In this document: positions 49,880 to 62,900 of the stretch, one piece after another
Layout of the letters: each line of letters opens with the position of its first letter
How positions within the stretch are numbered: the stretch's first letter is position 1
DNA from: Glossina fuscipes
Lineage: Eukaryota > Arthropoda > Insecta > Diptera > Glossinidae
NCBI RefSeq assembly: GCF_014805625.2
Contig: NW_023998531.1
Span: 330,941-394,940 of the forward strand
Reading direction: 5' to 3'
DNA: 64,000 bases
Position numbers and translations under genes: made by a program
The notes under the pieces: model-generated
Database searches by the model: none
Told to the model about the DNA's origin: nothing
Seen by the model: the letters and a program-made list of their open reading frames with translations, nothing else

Positions 49880-50245
49880 ACTCGGTATAAAACAAAATCG
49901 TTACACCTTAATGATCAGAAAACTAATTTTTTGCTCAATTTAAAAAACAGAAGTACAAAAGTACAGATGTTTTACGTAGTACTGTAGGCTTGTCTTTGAC
50001 CGATTTCAACCATTTTTAATAGATTCGCTTTTGCGACCAGGACGTTGCTTAAAACAGACATTACACTGGTGGACGGACACATACACGCACAGACGGACAT
50101 GCTTATATCCGTTTAAAATTTTGTGAGAATACATACACTTTGTGAAGTCTTTGATATTTTCTTTTGGACATTGCAAACGTTTTGGCAAAATGATTACAGC
50201 CCTCATCCTTCGGTGATGGGCATAAAAACGATGCAAGATGTTATT
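49880..50245 (-). repeat. RepA copy, reversed
   Basis: 'TTGCGACCAGGACG', 'ACATTACACTGGTGGACGGACA' character, 'CAGACGGACATGCTTATATCC', 'TTTGTGAAGTCTTTGATATT' and 'CCCTCATCCTTCGGTGATGG' follow the same order as the reversed unit at 37300-37500. Confidence 0.65.
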
Positions 50246-50259
50246 TGAAATTATTTTCT

Positions 50260-51440
50260 TAATCGAATATACATCAAGCGTATATATGGTTGTACATTAA
50301 TTAATATTTCAAATGGTTGCTAACCCTTCAAGAAAGTGTTCGAAGAAAGTTTAATTAAATAAAAAAATTACACATTAACAGTCGTTAGCTTATTTATACT
50401 CACCAAATTTTAAATCTTTCTTAGTTGACTTGAAAAGGCGTTGGACAACTGAAGTAATTGTGCATAACCTCGCCATAAGCTGACTCTAAGCGCCAACTCG
50501 TTTTGATCCCATACTTTAAGTAAAGGGCATGCACGTATTTATAAGTAAAGGAAAGTCAGTTTTAGTCCTATTAAAACACGACAATGACGGACATGACAGG
50601 CGTTTAAAATCGCTTTTATAGGCAGAATAGATGACTTCGAATAAGATTGGGATCAGTTGCTATCAGTTAATCTATCAGTGGGAATCAGTTGCCGACGCCA
50701 TTCAGAGAAAAGCAATTGTTAAGATATTTTGTAAGTCTGAACTCTAATCTGACAAGCGCGTTAGCAGTATCATAAATTGAATATGTAATACACATATTCA
50801 AGTTGATAATGGAAATTAAGCAATGAAGTGTTGGCGAATAATACATACAAGTTTGGGCGTTACGGTTAATTTAGTAATAGTCAAAACTATAAGTCGTATG
50901 TAGATTCTAATTACCTTCAGCCCTATCCTAGCCTTTATAAAGGCCTTTAATTACGCAGCTCAGGAAATAGAAAATTTCATGTCAGAGCCCCTTGATCATC
51001 TATTCAGTGCAACCCAGGTAGACAGATGAGAACATTTGCGTCCTTGCACAATCAATTAACAATTAATTGAAGGATATTTACCGAAGTTCCGTAATAACTA
51101 GAAGAAGAAAACATTTTAGAATGACTACCAGCAATGAAAGGCTATTTTTTCTATGTACTTCAGTTTAAGTCGAAAAACGTGGGCATCAAGCCACTGCTAA
51201 GAGAGCAAAATTTTTGTTCTTTTAGTAGAGACCAAAATATAGTCATATGTAAAATAAAAAAAATTCCTAATCTTTATTGTTGAAATGAACGTTTGCCATA
51301 TTTTTTTGCGTTTAACGATTTAGGCCGCTTTTTTGGCTGTTATGATTATCATTATCTGCTGCTTTTAGAGTACGCTGTTTTCAGCTTACAAAAAAAAAAC
51401 CGAAAAGCTTAACACATAAGGGGGATAACATTTACGTTGT
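50260..51440. other. No gene recognised
   Basis: No protein similarity or element ends seen. A short inverted 'CAATTAAC/AATTAATTG' sits near 51050-51070. Confidence 0.35.
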
Positions 51441-51448
51441 TTCTACAT

Positions 51449-51670
51449 TTATTCATACGGCTTGTACATGTGTTTATTTAGATATTTCCATTCCACAGCC
51501 TGCTCAACTTTTACAATTGTTGCAGTTGACGCCGTTGTTATTCCAGTTATTTGTCCTTTCCCAACAAGTGTTTGAATTCCCATGCAACTATTTACTCTAT
51601 AAGTTTTTTCGCTATTAGTGCGTAGACATAGTTGTGCATCTCTGTATTTCAACCCTCTGGGCAATTCCAA
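51449..51670 (-). CDS. Unrecognised ORF, balanced composition
   Basis: A 73-codon frame with two Cys residues and a varied, non-low-complexity composition ('LKYRDAQLCLRTNSEKTYRV'). An acceptor-like 'GGAATTGCCCAG' lies about 10 bases into the frame. I recognise no family. It is one of the few frames here that looks protein-like, so a lone exon is possible. Confidence 0.25.
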   Translation of the reverse strand: MELPRGLKYRDAQLCLRTNSEKTYRVNSCMGIQTLVGKGQITGITTASTATIVKVEQAVEWKYLNKHMYKPYE

Positions 51671-51749
51671 ATTCAGTCAATTATACTCATGGTAATCTTA
51701 CATTTTATATTGCTGTAGATTCAGGAAAACTAGTTAGTTTGAGCGCACC

Positions 51750-52070
51750 AGTTTATGCTATTTTCATCTTTTTCACCATTTGCGGTACGAGAGTGTGTTA
51801 AGTTTGTATGGATGTGTGCAATACACAGAAGGACTTGAGATAGACAGATCTTTTATTATACCAGTCGCTTCAATATCACGTTTGAACAAATGTAAACATT
51901 TGTGTCCGTATGTCCGCCTGCCAAACTTGTTTATTTCTGTTTAACCTACGGACCGCAATTTGTCGATATATTTATAAAAGTTGGTTGACTAACGTGTTTT
52001 GATCATGTTAAACAATTTAAAACAAAGCAAGTAAGGAAACTATATTCGGTCAGGACTGAATTTGTTATGT
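51750..52070. repeat. RepA-related fragment with reversed terminus
   Basis: 'GTGTCCGTATGTCCGCCTGCC' (about 51902) and the reversed terminal block 'AAGCAAGTAAGGAAACTATA' plus 'TTCGGTCAGGACTGAAT' (52026-52061) belong to RepA. The hairpin arms are ATTCGGTC and GACTGAAT. Confidence 0.6.
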
Positions 52071-52124
52071 TCATCACCGTAATCCTAAAAAAAGGAAAAA
52101 ACTAAATTTTCTATAACATTGGAG

Positions 52125-52320
52125 TTGAATTGCAATATTTAAACGGGCAAAACCAGAATGAGAATTAAACCGTTGTAATAAAAGAAGAAAGACTTAAACC
52201 GTTGCAAAACCCGGACTATCTTAAGATCACAATTCAGTGGTACAAACTTTATTTCAAAAAGAGTTGAATAAAACGTGAAATCACGAAAAGAACGAATTTA
52301 GGTTACAATAGAAAAGAACA
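52125..52320 (+). repeat. LTR-like dispersed repeat, copy 2
   Basis: Diverged counterpart of 15745-15980: 'GAATTGCAATATTTAAACGG', 'GATCACAATTCAGTGGTACA', 'TTATTTCAAAAAGAGTTG' and 'TTTAGGTTACAATA' in the same order. No flanking retroelement genes were found. Confidence 0.35.
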
Positions 52321-53139
52321 AGCCTCGATAAGACATTTATCTAGAAAAAATTTATTTTGACAGCTTGTTCCGGTTTTCAATTAAATAATACGAAATTATC
52401 TCAACAATCAGCATTAAGTTAACGTTGGATCAGTTCGCTTTTTAATACAAGAGTTCTAAAACTTTAATTTATGTCCTTGACTTTTTTCCGATTTTTAAAT
52501 TAATTAAAAAGCAAATCCTGTTTACAATTCAATTCAGAAAGTGACTTGCCAAAGTTAACACTATTTTTTAAATATGTAAACTAAATAAATTGAGATGTTT
52601 TGTTTTATAATTCTTTATTTAACATATCTAGCTTGAAATTAGCATTTAGGATTGATGAAAAACTTGAACTGAGCTAAAGTGAATAATGTACATTGTTGGA
52701 ATCCTATGGGTTGGCCAATAATTCGCAGTAAGCACTTTTAATAGTTTATCGAAAACAGGGAAGATATTTACAGTGGGACGCATTACGAGACCCGTGAGAA
52801 ATGTTCACAACGAGTTCAAATCAGAGTCGCTGTTTATGAAATTCCTCTTCTTCTTCTGTTATTCAGCAAATTAATAACCGAAAACTCGTATGAAATTCAA
52901 TGTTTATATTTTGTCCGTTAGAGTAGCCCTCGAATTTACTGTCTCTGGTATATTGGTCCTTAACTTATATATTAAGCAATTCGATCAACATTGAACTGCG
53001 ATTATCAGTACAATATTGATACAAGTTCTTCCCGTTCCATTGAAGTGGAGGCCATGGTGGATACAAACTGCCGTACACTACTTTATAATTTCGTAACGAA
53101 GAACGAGTGCATTTTCGTTTTGTCAAAAGTATATATAAG

Positions 53140-53925
53140 TAGCATCAGCATCCTTTGCCATAAGTGTATGCTCTAGATGCTTGATCAGTGTCCCATTCTG
53201 AAACGATTTGAGCATTTCCTTCTATCCGTCTGGCTGTCTGTCCGTCTGTATCATGTCAGCCGCAAACATCCTCTTGGACGCAAAATTGAATCTATCAACT
53301 CCAAATAAAAGTTCTTGCACGCAGGTTGATATTGGGCCAAACCGCGCGATAGACACGACTACAGTATCACGTAGACTGCGAACACCGCTCTTTTTCAAAA
53401 GGTTTCTTATTCATTGCTCACAAACTACAGCAGATAAATCCACAACAATTTTACCGTATATTCTGTGGCTAATGCTGTAGTATCTCTACAAAAGTGAATA
53501 AAATCTTCCACGCCTGCTCAATTTTGTCATAACATCATTTCTTTGTCAAAACTTTTATAACAAACTGAAGCAAAGTTCAAACATTCCATTAGATATATAA
53601 TTTCTGAACCAGTTTCAAATTCGGGCTGCAGCTAACCATGTCCGTCCATTCATCTATCCATACGTCTGCGCAACTATGTAGTAGTAGTAGTAATATCTGT
53701 GGCAAACATTCCTCGGTTCGCAGAAGTGAAGATATCGCCTGCAAGCTTGCAAAAGTATTTGAAAATGATCTGAACTTTTCAAAGACCACATCTGCAACGC
53801 TCACACGTCTATGTAACAAGCACTGCCAACACTTTTGTTTTCCGTGTTTCTTGGTTATGTTACTCATAAAGTACAAAACACGCACAACACAACAGTCTTG
53901 GCCAACCAAGGTAGACTTTTAATAA
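53140..53925 (+). repeat. RepA copy, two units
   Basis: Unit one (53180-53530): 'CTTGATCAGTGTC', 'CTGTCTGTCCGTCTG', 'GCAAACATCCTC', 'GTTGATATTGG'. Unit two (53560-53925): 'CATGTCCGTCCATTC', 'GTGGCAAACATTC', 'GAAGATATCGCCTGCAAGC', 'TTTTCAAAGACCAC', 'CTCATAAAGTACAA'. It matches the 36.6-36.9-kb and 10.1-10.3-kb copies closely. Confidence 0.7.
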
Positions 53926-53934
53926 GGCGGATTT

Positions 53935-55030
53935 CACCCTATTTAAAAGATTTGTAGCGGGTATTAACTCGGGGACAAAGTAGTTTTGGTTTTCTCGTTT
54001 TGTAAAAGAGTAAATGATGCAATTATCTTATCTGCGAAAGCTGATTCTAGCTTAATGTGGATGAAAAATATTAAAAGTAGATTGTTTAAAGATTGTTTAA
54101 AGACACAAAAATTTGGTGCATCTCTTGACTATGCTATATACTCCGTGGCCAGAAGCAATTTCTCTCAATTCAGCAGGGTAGGGTGTGTTGCCCTATGTAC
54201 TTGCTTAAGATTTAATCTTCTCTCATCAGCAACCAAAATCATTTTTATAAATTCGTCAATTCTGAGAGAAAAATCACTGCATTTCTTTCGCTTTTGTCTC
54301 CGGATGGCTTTAAAACATTTATTATGCCTATGATTTCATCCATTTTTGCTAATTTATTTCAAACTAACTTCGACTCTCGCAGCTTTAATCTCTCCTCTCC
54401 CTATCCGTTTCAGTTAAATGAGCGCCCGTTCATCCTCAGAAGAGGGTTGTCTCGCCTCTTCCTAATGTATGCAGATGATGTGAAGCTTTTCTGGATTATT
54501 AATTGGGAAATTCTCCCAAGCTGACTTAAATAATTTGGCAACTTGGTGTTTCTTCAATTTCATAGACTCACTTAGATTAGCGAATGTAGACTCATATATG
54601 GACCTAAGCATTTTTTATGATTAGAAACTTCGATTCAAATTGTGTCCATTTAACATTACATAGCTTAGTACGATCTGCATTGGAATGAGCCCCAGACTTA
54701 TAGTCACACATCTCCCTTTATCTGTTTATGAAAATAGGTTGTTATTTATATCTTTGCCATCACTAGAGAAACGTAAAATGGTATTAGGTATTACTTTCAT
54801 AATAAAGTTGAATAATGGCGCCATCGATTTGCGATTTTGTTAAATGCGATCAAAGTTAATGTTCCTATTCTTCCGGCAAGGAACTTTGTTTTTATAAAAT
54901 TTAGACAATAGACATTGAATTATGAGCTTTTTAACTCACTTAGAAAGTTCTATAATAATTCAAACAAGACTCATCTAATTTCCTTGTCGGATTCTACTTC
55001 TATTGAGATTTAATGTCCGTGTACTGCGAC
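53935..55030 (+). pseudogene. Jockey-type LINE fragment with YADD box
   Basis: Frames read 'VNDAIILSAKADSS', 'SRLFKDCLKTQKFGASLDYA', 'IYSVARSNF', then 'NLFQTNFDSRSFNLSSPYPF' (about 54350-54410), each collinear with residues between the endonuclease and polymerase of the 60-62-kb LINE. After a deletion of most of the polymerase it continues 'LFLMYADDVKLFWI' (about 54455-54495), the catalytic YADD, and later 'YENRLLFISLPSLEKRKMVL' (about 54728-54787). Stops and frameshifts abound. Its 3' untranslated part is not clearly seen. Confidence 0.8.
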
Positions 55031-55669
55031 GACATACTTAAATGAAAATTTAAATCCTATTAATGAGCTGCGCTCCATCGACGTACCGATTAAGGTTTAC
55101 TAAACGATGTAGTTGGATGTGGGTAAGTTTGATGAGTAATGCTATTCACGTTGTTGATTCCTTATATGCCTGTGCAAATTGTCGTAGTTTTCCATTTTTA
55201 TCCACTTTAATTGTAATAAGTGAAGCATTCAATTGCAGGGGTTGCGTGATTTAGCTGAATCTTCACTATAGCTGCATTCTGCGTTTATATTTAAATAAAT
55301 AAACTCCCAATAAAATATTCCACTTTCAAAGGCAATTATATGAAAAACATTAAAATCATTTTACTCATGCAATGTCAACGGCAAAATACCCTGCATTACT
55401 TCGTCTAATACAATTCTTTCGTTATTTTCGTGATAAATTTACAATTTGACTAGTTTTTTCACCAACGATCTTATTATTTCTTAGCTGTTTTCATATTTGC
55501 TTGAAAGTTGCTATATGGCATGGGCTCCATAAAATATATCTACTTGGTGTAAATTTTGTGTAGATAATTTTGTGGCAAACTACTACTATGAGCAGTTTTT
55601 GTCGTATTAGATGGTGGCGGTATACTGGTGGTGGTGGCTTTGACAAGCAACTTCTACGGGTCAAAATTG

Positions 55670-56810
55670 TAACAAAATAGGAAATATCAGTGCGCATAAC
55701 GATTAAATTCTACGATGTTGTCCTTTCTCTGTTTAAAATAAAAATTTGCAATTTAGTATTATTGAGATGTTCAGCGTGTGCGAACGCTTATCATGAAATG
55801 CTCAAAATTGCATTTTGTACATTTATTGCTTTTGTTGTTGATTTGCAGAAATCTTCTGCCGAAGCCCATTGAACGCTTTTAGAAGCTTGGGATGATGCTG
55901 CTCCACATTTCCCAGTTGTTGTTTTTGATTTCAACGGTTTAAATGTGGTGATTTCGATGTCAATGAGAAAGAACAGTCTAGAGAACCAAAAAACTTTGAA
56001 GGCAGTGAATTACAAAACTTATCGGACGAAAAATCAGTTTAAACTATCAAGGAATTTTCGGACAGCTTAGCAGTCAATAAATCAACAGTTTTTTGACGTT
56101 TGCATGCGATGGCAAAAATTCAAAAGGAAGGACAATGGCTAACGTACGAATTGACTCGAAATGCAGTTTCAAACCGTTTCAACATTTGAGTTTCATTGCT
56201 TGCCAGCCAAAAAAAGAAGAGTTTTCTTTGGCGTATTTTGACTGGTCATGGAAAGTAGATCTACTACGACCATCACAAGCGCAAAAAGATGTGGCTTAGT
56301 CAGGAAGAGCCGTCCGCGCATACACCCAAGCGGAATACCTCTATAAAGTTGTGCTGTGCTATCTACAAAGTGCAGAGTATTACGAGTTGCTAAAGTCGAA
56401 TCGAACTGTCTATTGATGCCATTTGAATAAACTGAATGATGTATTGTTGGAAAAGAGACCACCAATAGCGGGTAAAAGACGCAACGTCATCCCCTTGAAT
56501 GGCAACGCTCGGTCCCACGTTGCAAGAGTTGTTAAAGATACACTGTTACAGCTCGAATGAGAAGTTCTGCCGTCCGCAAAGCGTACTCACCAGACATGAC
56601 ATTCTGATTACCACTTGTTCATATCAATGAAGTCTTGGGTGACATGCCGTTCCACAAAGTTGAAGAAGTACGAAGATGGGTCGATGATTGGATCGCTGGC
56701 AAATTTATATTGTTTTTCCAAGGCGGTATCGCAGTGTTGAAAAAAAGATGGGAAAAAATTGTAGAAAACGGTGGAAAAAATTTTGATTAATGTATATTGC
56801 ACCAATTTTT
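55670..56810 (+). pseudogene. Mariner-like remnant, family 2 copy C (most complete)
   Basis: Leader 'ATTGAGATGTTCAGCGTGTGC' matches copy A. Transposase pieces in order: 'LQKSSAEAH' (about 55850), 'GDFDVNEKEQSREPKNFEGS' (about 55946-56010), 'DSLAVNKSTVF' (about 56066), 'HAMAKIQKEGQW', 'KKKSFLWRILTGHGK' (about 56213-56254), 'DVLLEKRPPIAGKRRNV' (about 56438-56490), 'ARSHVARVVKDTLLQLE' (about 56512-56560), 'SDYHLF', and 'EEVRRWVDDWIA'-like ends. The first catalytic Asp is His (TGH), the second Gly (NGN); the third Asp is kept. Multiple stops and shifts. The family resembles Mos1-type mariners. Confidence 0.8.
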
Positions 56811-57119
56811 CTCAACAAATGTATAGTGTAAATTTTCAAGTAAAAAAACTATCGCAGTTAACGCAACCGGCTCTCTTGGAACTCTTATATGGAAAATGGT
56901 TTCAGAAATTGACCCACTCATTTAAAAATTTTCACATCGATTGAACACGTCGGGATACTACCACTCAACGTTTTTTGTTGAGAAATTTTGAAAATTGAAA
57001 ATTTTCGACAAGTCGACAAGTTGAAATCGATGGCTTTCGATAGAATCAAAAAATAAGACGTTATGATAATGGCATATTCGCAAAAATTTAAAATACCTTG
57101 TGCCATAATTCGTGTAGGG

Positions 57120-59910
57120 GAAAATAATAATGGGTGTTTTTAATATTTATCAACAAAAAATCATTGATCATTAATATTTTCGCACATAGAATGTATTATG
57201 AGAGAGTAAAATTACTTTTGAAATCTTGCTCACAAAGCAATTATATGTAATTTTTAGTTGTTTACAGTGAGAACTGACTTTTTAACTAATTTTCGTTCAT
57301 TTCTTTAATTGTACAAGTCAAAGAATTATATTTTTCCGCATGCGTTGCGTAATTTCCACTTAAATCATTTTGCTATATAACCTTCTTTTAAATTGGTAGC
57401 ATGAGAGCAGTAAGAATCCAGTAAGATATTTCGTAATATTCTTATTTCAAACATCGTTGCATATTTACATGAACTAAAAACGGCTACAAATTAAAAAGCA
57501 AAAATTCTACACAAATATTCTGAATTGAAAGAGTACGGCACATCAGAAACTTCATCTTCGTACAGCTATAAAAATTGTCATTACTATAACGCAGAAGTGA
57601 AAACGAAAAAGAGTGAAAACACAAATTATTTAAAGCCACTTCAGTAGGAAAACGTGCCAGTCATAATTGGTACTTAACTAAATTAGTCTAGCACAACAAC
57701 AAAATGTGTAACTCCGCGTCTTTTTGTTATTTCGCCCACAAATGTTTACATTATACTATGTTATGTATCTATTCGTACAGCAAGTTGTCCGCGTTATAAT
57801 TCTGCTGCTTCACTCATAACTTCGCTTAAAAATACGTGTAAGCGGATTAACACTGTTCTTTACGTTACTGTTGTTGTGTAAAAAAGCTTTTCGCTAAGCA
57901 ACTTAGCTCAATTGATCTTATCATTATGATGTTTTTCTCCTCTTTTAAGTTTTTTGCATTTCACATCAAATTTTATTGCTTGTTTATGCTTTTAAAAGGA
58001 TTACAAATGTGTATTATACAAGGAAATAATAAAAACAACCTTAAACAACAAAAGTATATCTCACGTAGCAAATTAAAAAATAAATAAACATAACTTTATA
58101 AGAACGATTTCAGAAATATCTTTGGGTTCTTACTATCTTTTAATAGTATCAAGTTTGCGCCAAGACCATAATGAAGTCGTCAACTCTCAAATTGTTAGTT
58201 CTACTCATTAAAGAAAAATACACGAATAGACGAGGAAAGGTATGATAGTTTCGTATGCAGACAAGCTTACTTTGTCCGAAAAGATATATCAAATTATTGT
58301 TTCTCGCTGAATACTTGAAACAAGTCTAATAAAAGAAACAAGCCATTATTGTAAATTATTACAAGTTTGAAATTATTTGCATTCGACAGGTACTTTTGTA
58401 TAGATTCACGTGATATAGGTGAATATAGGTGACGTTTTCTATTTTGGCCGCACTAGAGTCTCAAATTTGCCCCTTATCCCGTATCCATTTTTCGTTAACA
58501 TACCAAATTTCAAAACACCGTTCAAAATAGCTCCCATAGGCAAAATTTGAATTTGTTCGGTTTGTTTAAAAGGTATTTTCATATCGGTTTATGAAATGTC
58601 CACAAAAATATTTTGCTCTTTAAAATGGACGGAGTAGGTTTTCAAATCCAACTATATCTCAATTGTAATTATTTAATAGAGCTGTGTTAAGCCGTTAACA
58701 GAAGTTGGTTAACAGAAATGGTAGATGTCTTTGCTAGTTAAATTCGAATTTATCTTCACACCCTTAATTATTACGTATATGGTATATGGTATACTCACTA
58801 TTGTCATTGTAAACTGTTATAAAAATATAATATAAGGATCGATATCATTTACGATATCGGATCGAAGTGTCTGTTTCAACGAAAATTTCTTCCACGCAGG
58901 TTTCATTTGAAGACCATTGCTCAGTTATACTGTAATTTGAATGGCTTCATAAACTTGAAGCCAAGCCATATTCCTCAACAATAATGCCCCACTTCGATTT
59001 GCTTCTTTGTGCTTTAAAAGCTGTCGGCAGCACAATTGGGAAGTTGTTCAAAAATTCATTAACGATATATGTCTCCAAAAGTGATTTTTTTTCGATTCGG
59101 TTAAGTCAGAAAATTAATTTCAAGGAAGGAAGGAAATTGGATAAGAAATACTGCATAAATTTGTGTTAAGGGTATAAAACTGGAGCAAAGTCAATAATTT
59201 TTCGATTGTTTGTAATCCGAAATGACAAAGAAGTCATCGCAGAGAAGCTTATTGAATCATACAAATAATCGAAAGTCATAATTTTGCTTTATAAAACTCT
59301 TTCCATATTTTCTCATATTCATCCTTTTAAAGAAATATTATTTACATATACATACATAAGCTTCCGCTGCAATAAAAAAACAGCGAAATTTAGCGATTAG
59401 ACAGCCCTAAAGGCTTTAATCTTTTAAATTTAAATTTATTCTTATCAGAAAAAATGCATCCGCCATGTTTTATAGCTCTTTAGTATTAAAGAGTTTAAAC
59501 GAAGTTTTTACAAAATAAATCGATAAGAAGAATATAATAAAAGAACTATATATGAATAAATTCTCAACTAATTTAAAAATTTTAATTATCAATAAAGCCA
59601 ATTAAAACATTAATATATAATGAACGTTCAAGAAAATCGCCGAAGATTGTAAAAACGTTTGTTAAGGACATAATTAAAATCGTAAGACGTAGCAAGTAGT
59701 TTTAAAATAAAAAGTGATAAAACAGTTGTTGAATACGTAAGTAAGCATAGCAAATGTATTATATTCGCTTAGCGAGTTCCCCTACTAAAAAAAGAATTAT
59801 CGCGTTTTTTTCTGTTTCGGCCTTTCATTTAGCATTCCGATAACTCCTACTGTCGAGATTTCTTTCAGATGAGTCATTTTAAATTTCAATGTGTTCACTC
59901 TCTTGTTGGA
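57120..59910. other. No gene recognised
   Basis: AT-rich DNA without recognised coding regions. Blocks near 58440-58620 ('ATAGCTCCCATAGGCAAAATTT') resemble words near 15.13 kb and may be decayed repeat. Confidence 0.35.
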
Positions 59911-59920
59911 TTAAATGTTA

Positions 59921-62900
59921 TTATTTATTTATTTATTTATTCCACTTATACAAGAAACTCAACTAAATATTTTGACAGTCGAGTTCAAGTGGCTCTTAGA
60001 GTAAATCTTAAATTAATTAATATTAAAACTTAGTATAAATACAATAAAACAAATAAGAAGGAAAAAAAAGAAAAAAAGCATGTACACAACCAGCATAGAG
60101 CCACACTTACAACCGCTGCAGGACCAAATTGCAAATGAACCCTTAAGCCATAGCAAACATGCATAAGCCTGGCAACCGATAGTAGTTAACAACAATTCAT
60201 TTTCGAATCGTAACGACTTTTTAAGGTTAAAAGCTAGTTTAAGTACGACATAGGTAAATCACGCGTATTAAGCAATATTGCTTTAATGGACTTTAAAGAG
60301 CCCGAAAACGAGAATAAGTGATAGACATCATTTAGGTTCTTGCAAACAACTTTGAGCGGGTTAAAGAGCTCGTAATTATATTTACATTGACTAAGCTTAA
60401 CCAAGGTAAAGTGCCTAGAGAAGCGGTTGGGGACGTTATTGGGGACTTATTTCACCAAATATTGCAGGCGAGTCAAAAGCACCATTTATTACTTTGATTA
60501 CGAGGGAAACGCCAAGAACAAATCTACATTTTTCGAGAGACGGTAAGGACAACAGAAGCAACCTATTTTCATAAGGGGGAAGAGAGGCAATCGGATCCCA
60601 ACCCAAATTTCCAATGGCAAACAGCAAGAATTGCTTTTGAACAGTTTCAATTGAATCTACGTAGCACTTATATGAAGGAGACCACACAACAGAGGCATAC
60701 TCAAGTATAGGTCTAACCAAACACATGTACAGCCTTTTCGTAATGTAGAGATCATCAAGCTCATCCACCCCTTTATAAAACCAAGCGCGGACCTAGCTTT
60801 CCTTATCGAGAGCTCAATATGCAAGTTAAAACGTAACCTTGAGAAAGAAGGCTTCTTACATTTACTCAGATTTAGTTTCAGAAGATTCAAAGAGCATCAA
60901 CCAACAAAACTCTGAAGGATCTATTGTGCAGATAAGTGCTTATCCATTTCACTAAGTAGAAAGGGAAGCCAGAGGCTTGGAGTTTAAAGATAAGTAAGTT
61001 ATGGTTAACCATATCAAATGCTTTGCTTAAATCAGTGTAAGTAACATCTGTGCGAGAGCCACGAGAAAAAGCCTTGAAAACATGACAGGTAAACTCTAAC
61101 AAGTGGGTGACTGTAGATCGCCCTTTCCGAAAGCCGTGCTGGTGCGGAGAAATATAAGAATTAATAGCAAAGGCCAAATGCTGAGTCACAATACGCTCAA
61201 ACAACTTGGGCAAGACACTCAACTTGGCTATGCCTCTGTAGTTCTCAACAAATTGTCTAATTCCACTCTTGTGGATAGGAATAAGGAAACTACTCTTGCA
61301 ACATGAAGGGAAAACACCTAAATACAAGGACATGTTAAAAATCTTTGAGATCACACCACATAAGTCGACAGCGCAAGATTTAAGTACACATGATGGAATT
61401 TCATCAGGTCCAGGCGAAAAACTGTATTGTAGAGAGCTCAACCCTTTAAAAACGTCATCTTCCGAAATAACCAAGTTAGGTATTGAAACCGAGTTAGTTA
61501 TAGGATATGGGTAGTTTGCTGATAAATCGAAATTATCAATCGAAAAGTTTCGTCGAAAATACTCAGCAAATAGAGTTGAGATTTCAAAATCTTTCGAGGA
61601 ATCAGAGCCTTTAAAAAAAACATGAGAGGGATATGTGGATATTTTTCTTTTAGACTTAACAAATTTAAAAAAGAATTTAGGATTAGCAAACAGAGAGGAT
61701 TTAATGAACTGAAGGTATCTGCAATAATAATGATGGTTGAGGGAGTAAAATCTATGCCTCGCCACCGAGTAAGCGATATAGTCGAGCGCATGACCACTTT
61801 TCGAATATTTTTTGAATAGCGAATATTTTCTATTCTTGTGATATTTAATTGTCTTATTAAACCACGGAGGACACCTACTTCGAGGTCGACAATGCTTGAT
61901 CGGAACAGATGCAGCAATAGCTCGATTTAATGTATTGTAGAACGATGACAATAAGCTTTCAATACTACCGGTTGAGAAATCAAGCGTCAAATGTGAAAGA
62001 CAATGTTTTAGCAATACAATATTGATTTTATGAAAATCATAATAATTATATAAAAAAGTTTGATTTGGCACATTACGGCAATTCAACAAACCATCACTCA
62101 TATGATGAAAGGAAATGCATATTGATGGATGGTAAGGATCCTCAGGTAAACTAAAAGGCGGACAACGATTTACGTTAATCTCGGGAAAATTGGCAAAGCA
62201 GAGATCAAGCAGTCTACCATTACAATTAGGGGTACGATTATATTGACCCAAGTTATGATCAAACAATTCATTAAAGAACACAACAGCCCTATCAGACGTT
62301 GAAGTAGGAATCAAACAGCCAGAATTATCACCATTACATAAAGTGACTTGAGGCAAGTTGAACTCACCCAATGCAAAGACCAAATCGTTAAGTCTAGACC
62401 GCTTGGCCACTTCACAGATGACGGCAGCATGATTCTTGTAAATGGAGATATCAGAATTTGGGGGAATATAGGAGCAGGTTATAAATAGATGTCTATTAGG
62501 CAGTTTCGCACGAATGGCGATAAATTCAACGTCAAGAGAAGTGGGAAATTCAATTAAATTAGACGGGATTGACACAGATATGGCAATTAATACACCACCA
62601 CCAATGCGATTCACTCGATCATTTCTAAAGACTTGGAAAGAATTATGAAAAAGTTCCGACGAATGAAGATCGGGTTTTAGTCAAGTTTCAGTGAAGGCCA
62701 AACAGGAAACTCCGTGCTCACTGAATTTAGAAAAGTAGAACGAATTTTTGAATTTCGGCCCCTAACATTTTGATAAATGAGAGAGGGCCTGAAGAAACAT
62801 TTAGTTTTTTGAAGGCGACAAGATTATTGCTATGGTATTACGGGGACGATCTCGAGGGATAAATTCCTTAATTAAGGATCCTACTGGCCACAGAGGTTTG

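Noticed and set aside
61103..61819. Several ORFs overlapping the LINE
   Set aside because: They are antisense or out of frame with the endonuclease/reverse transcriptase reading.
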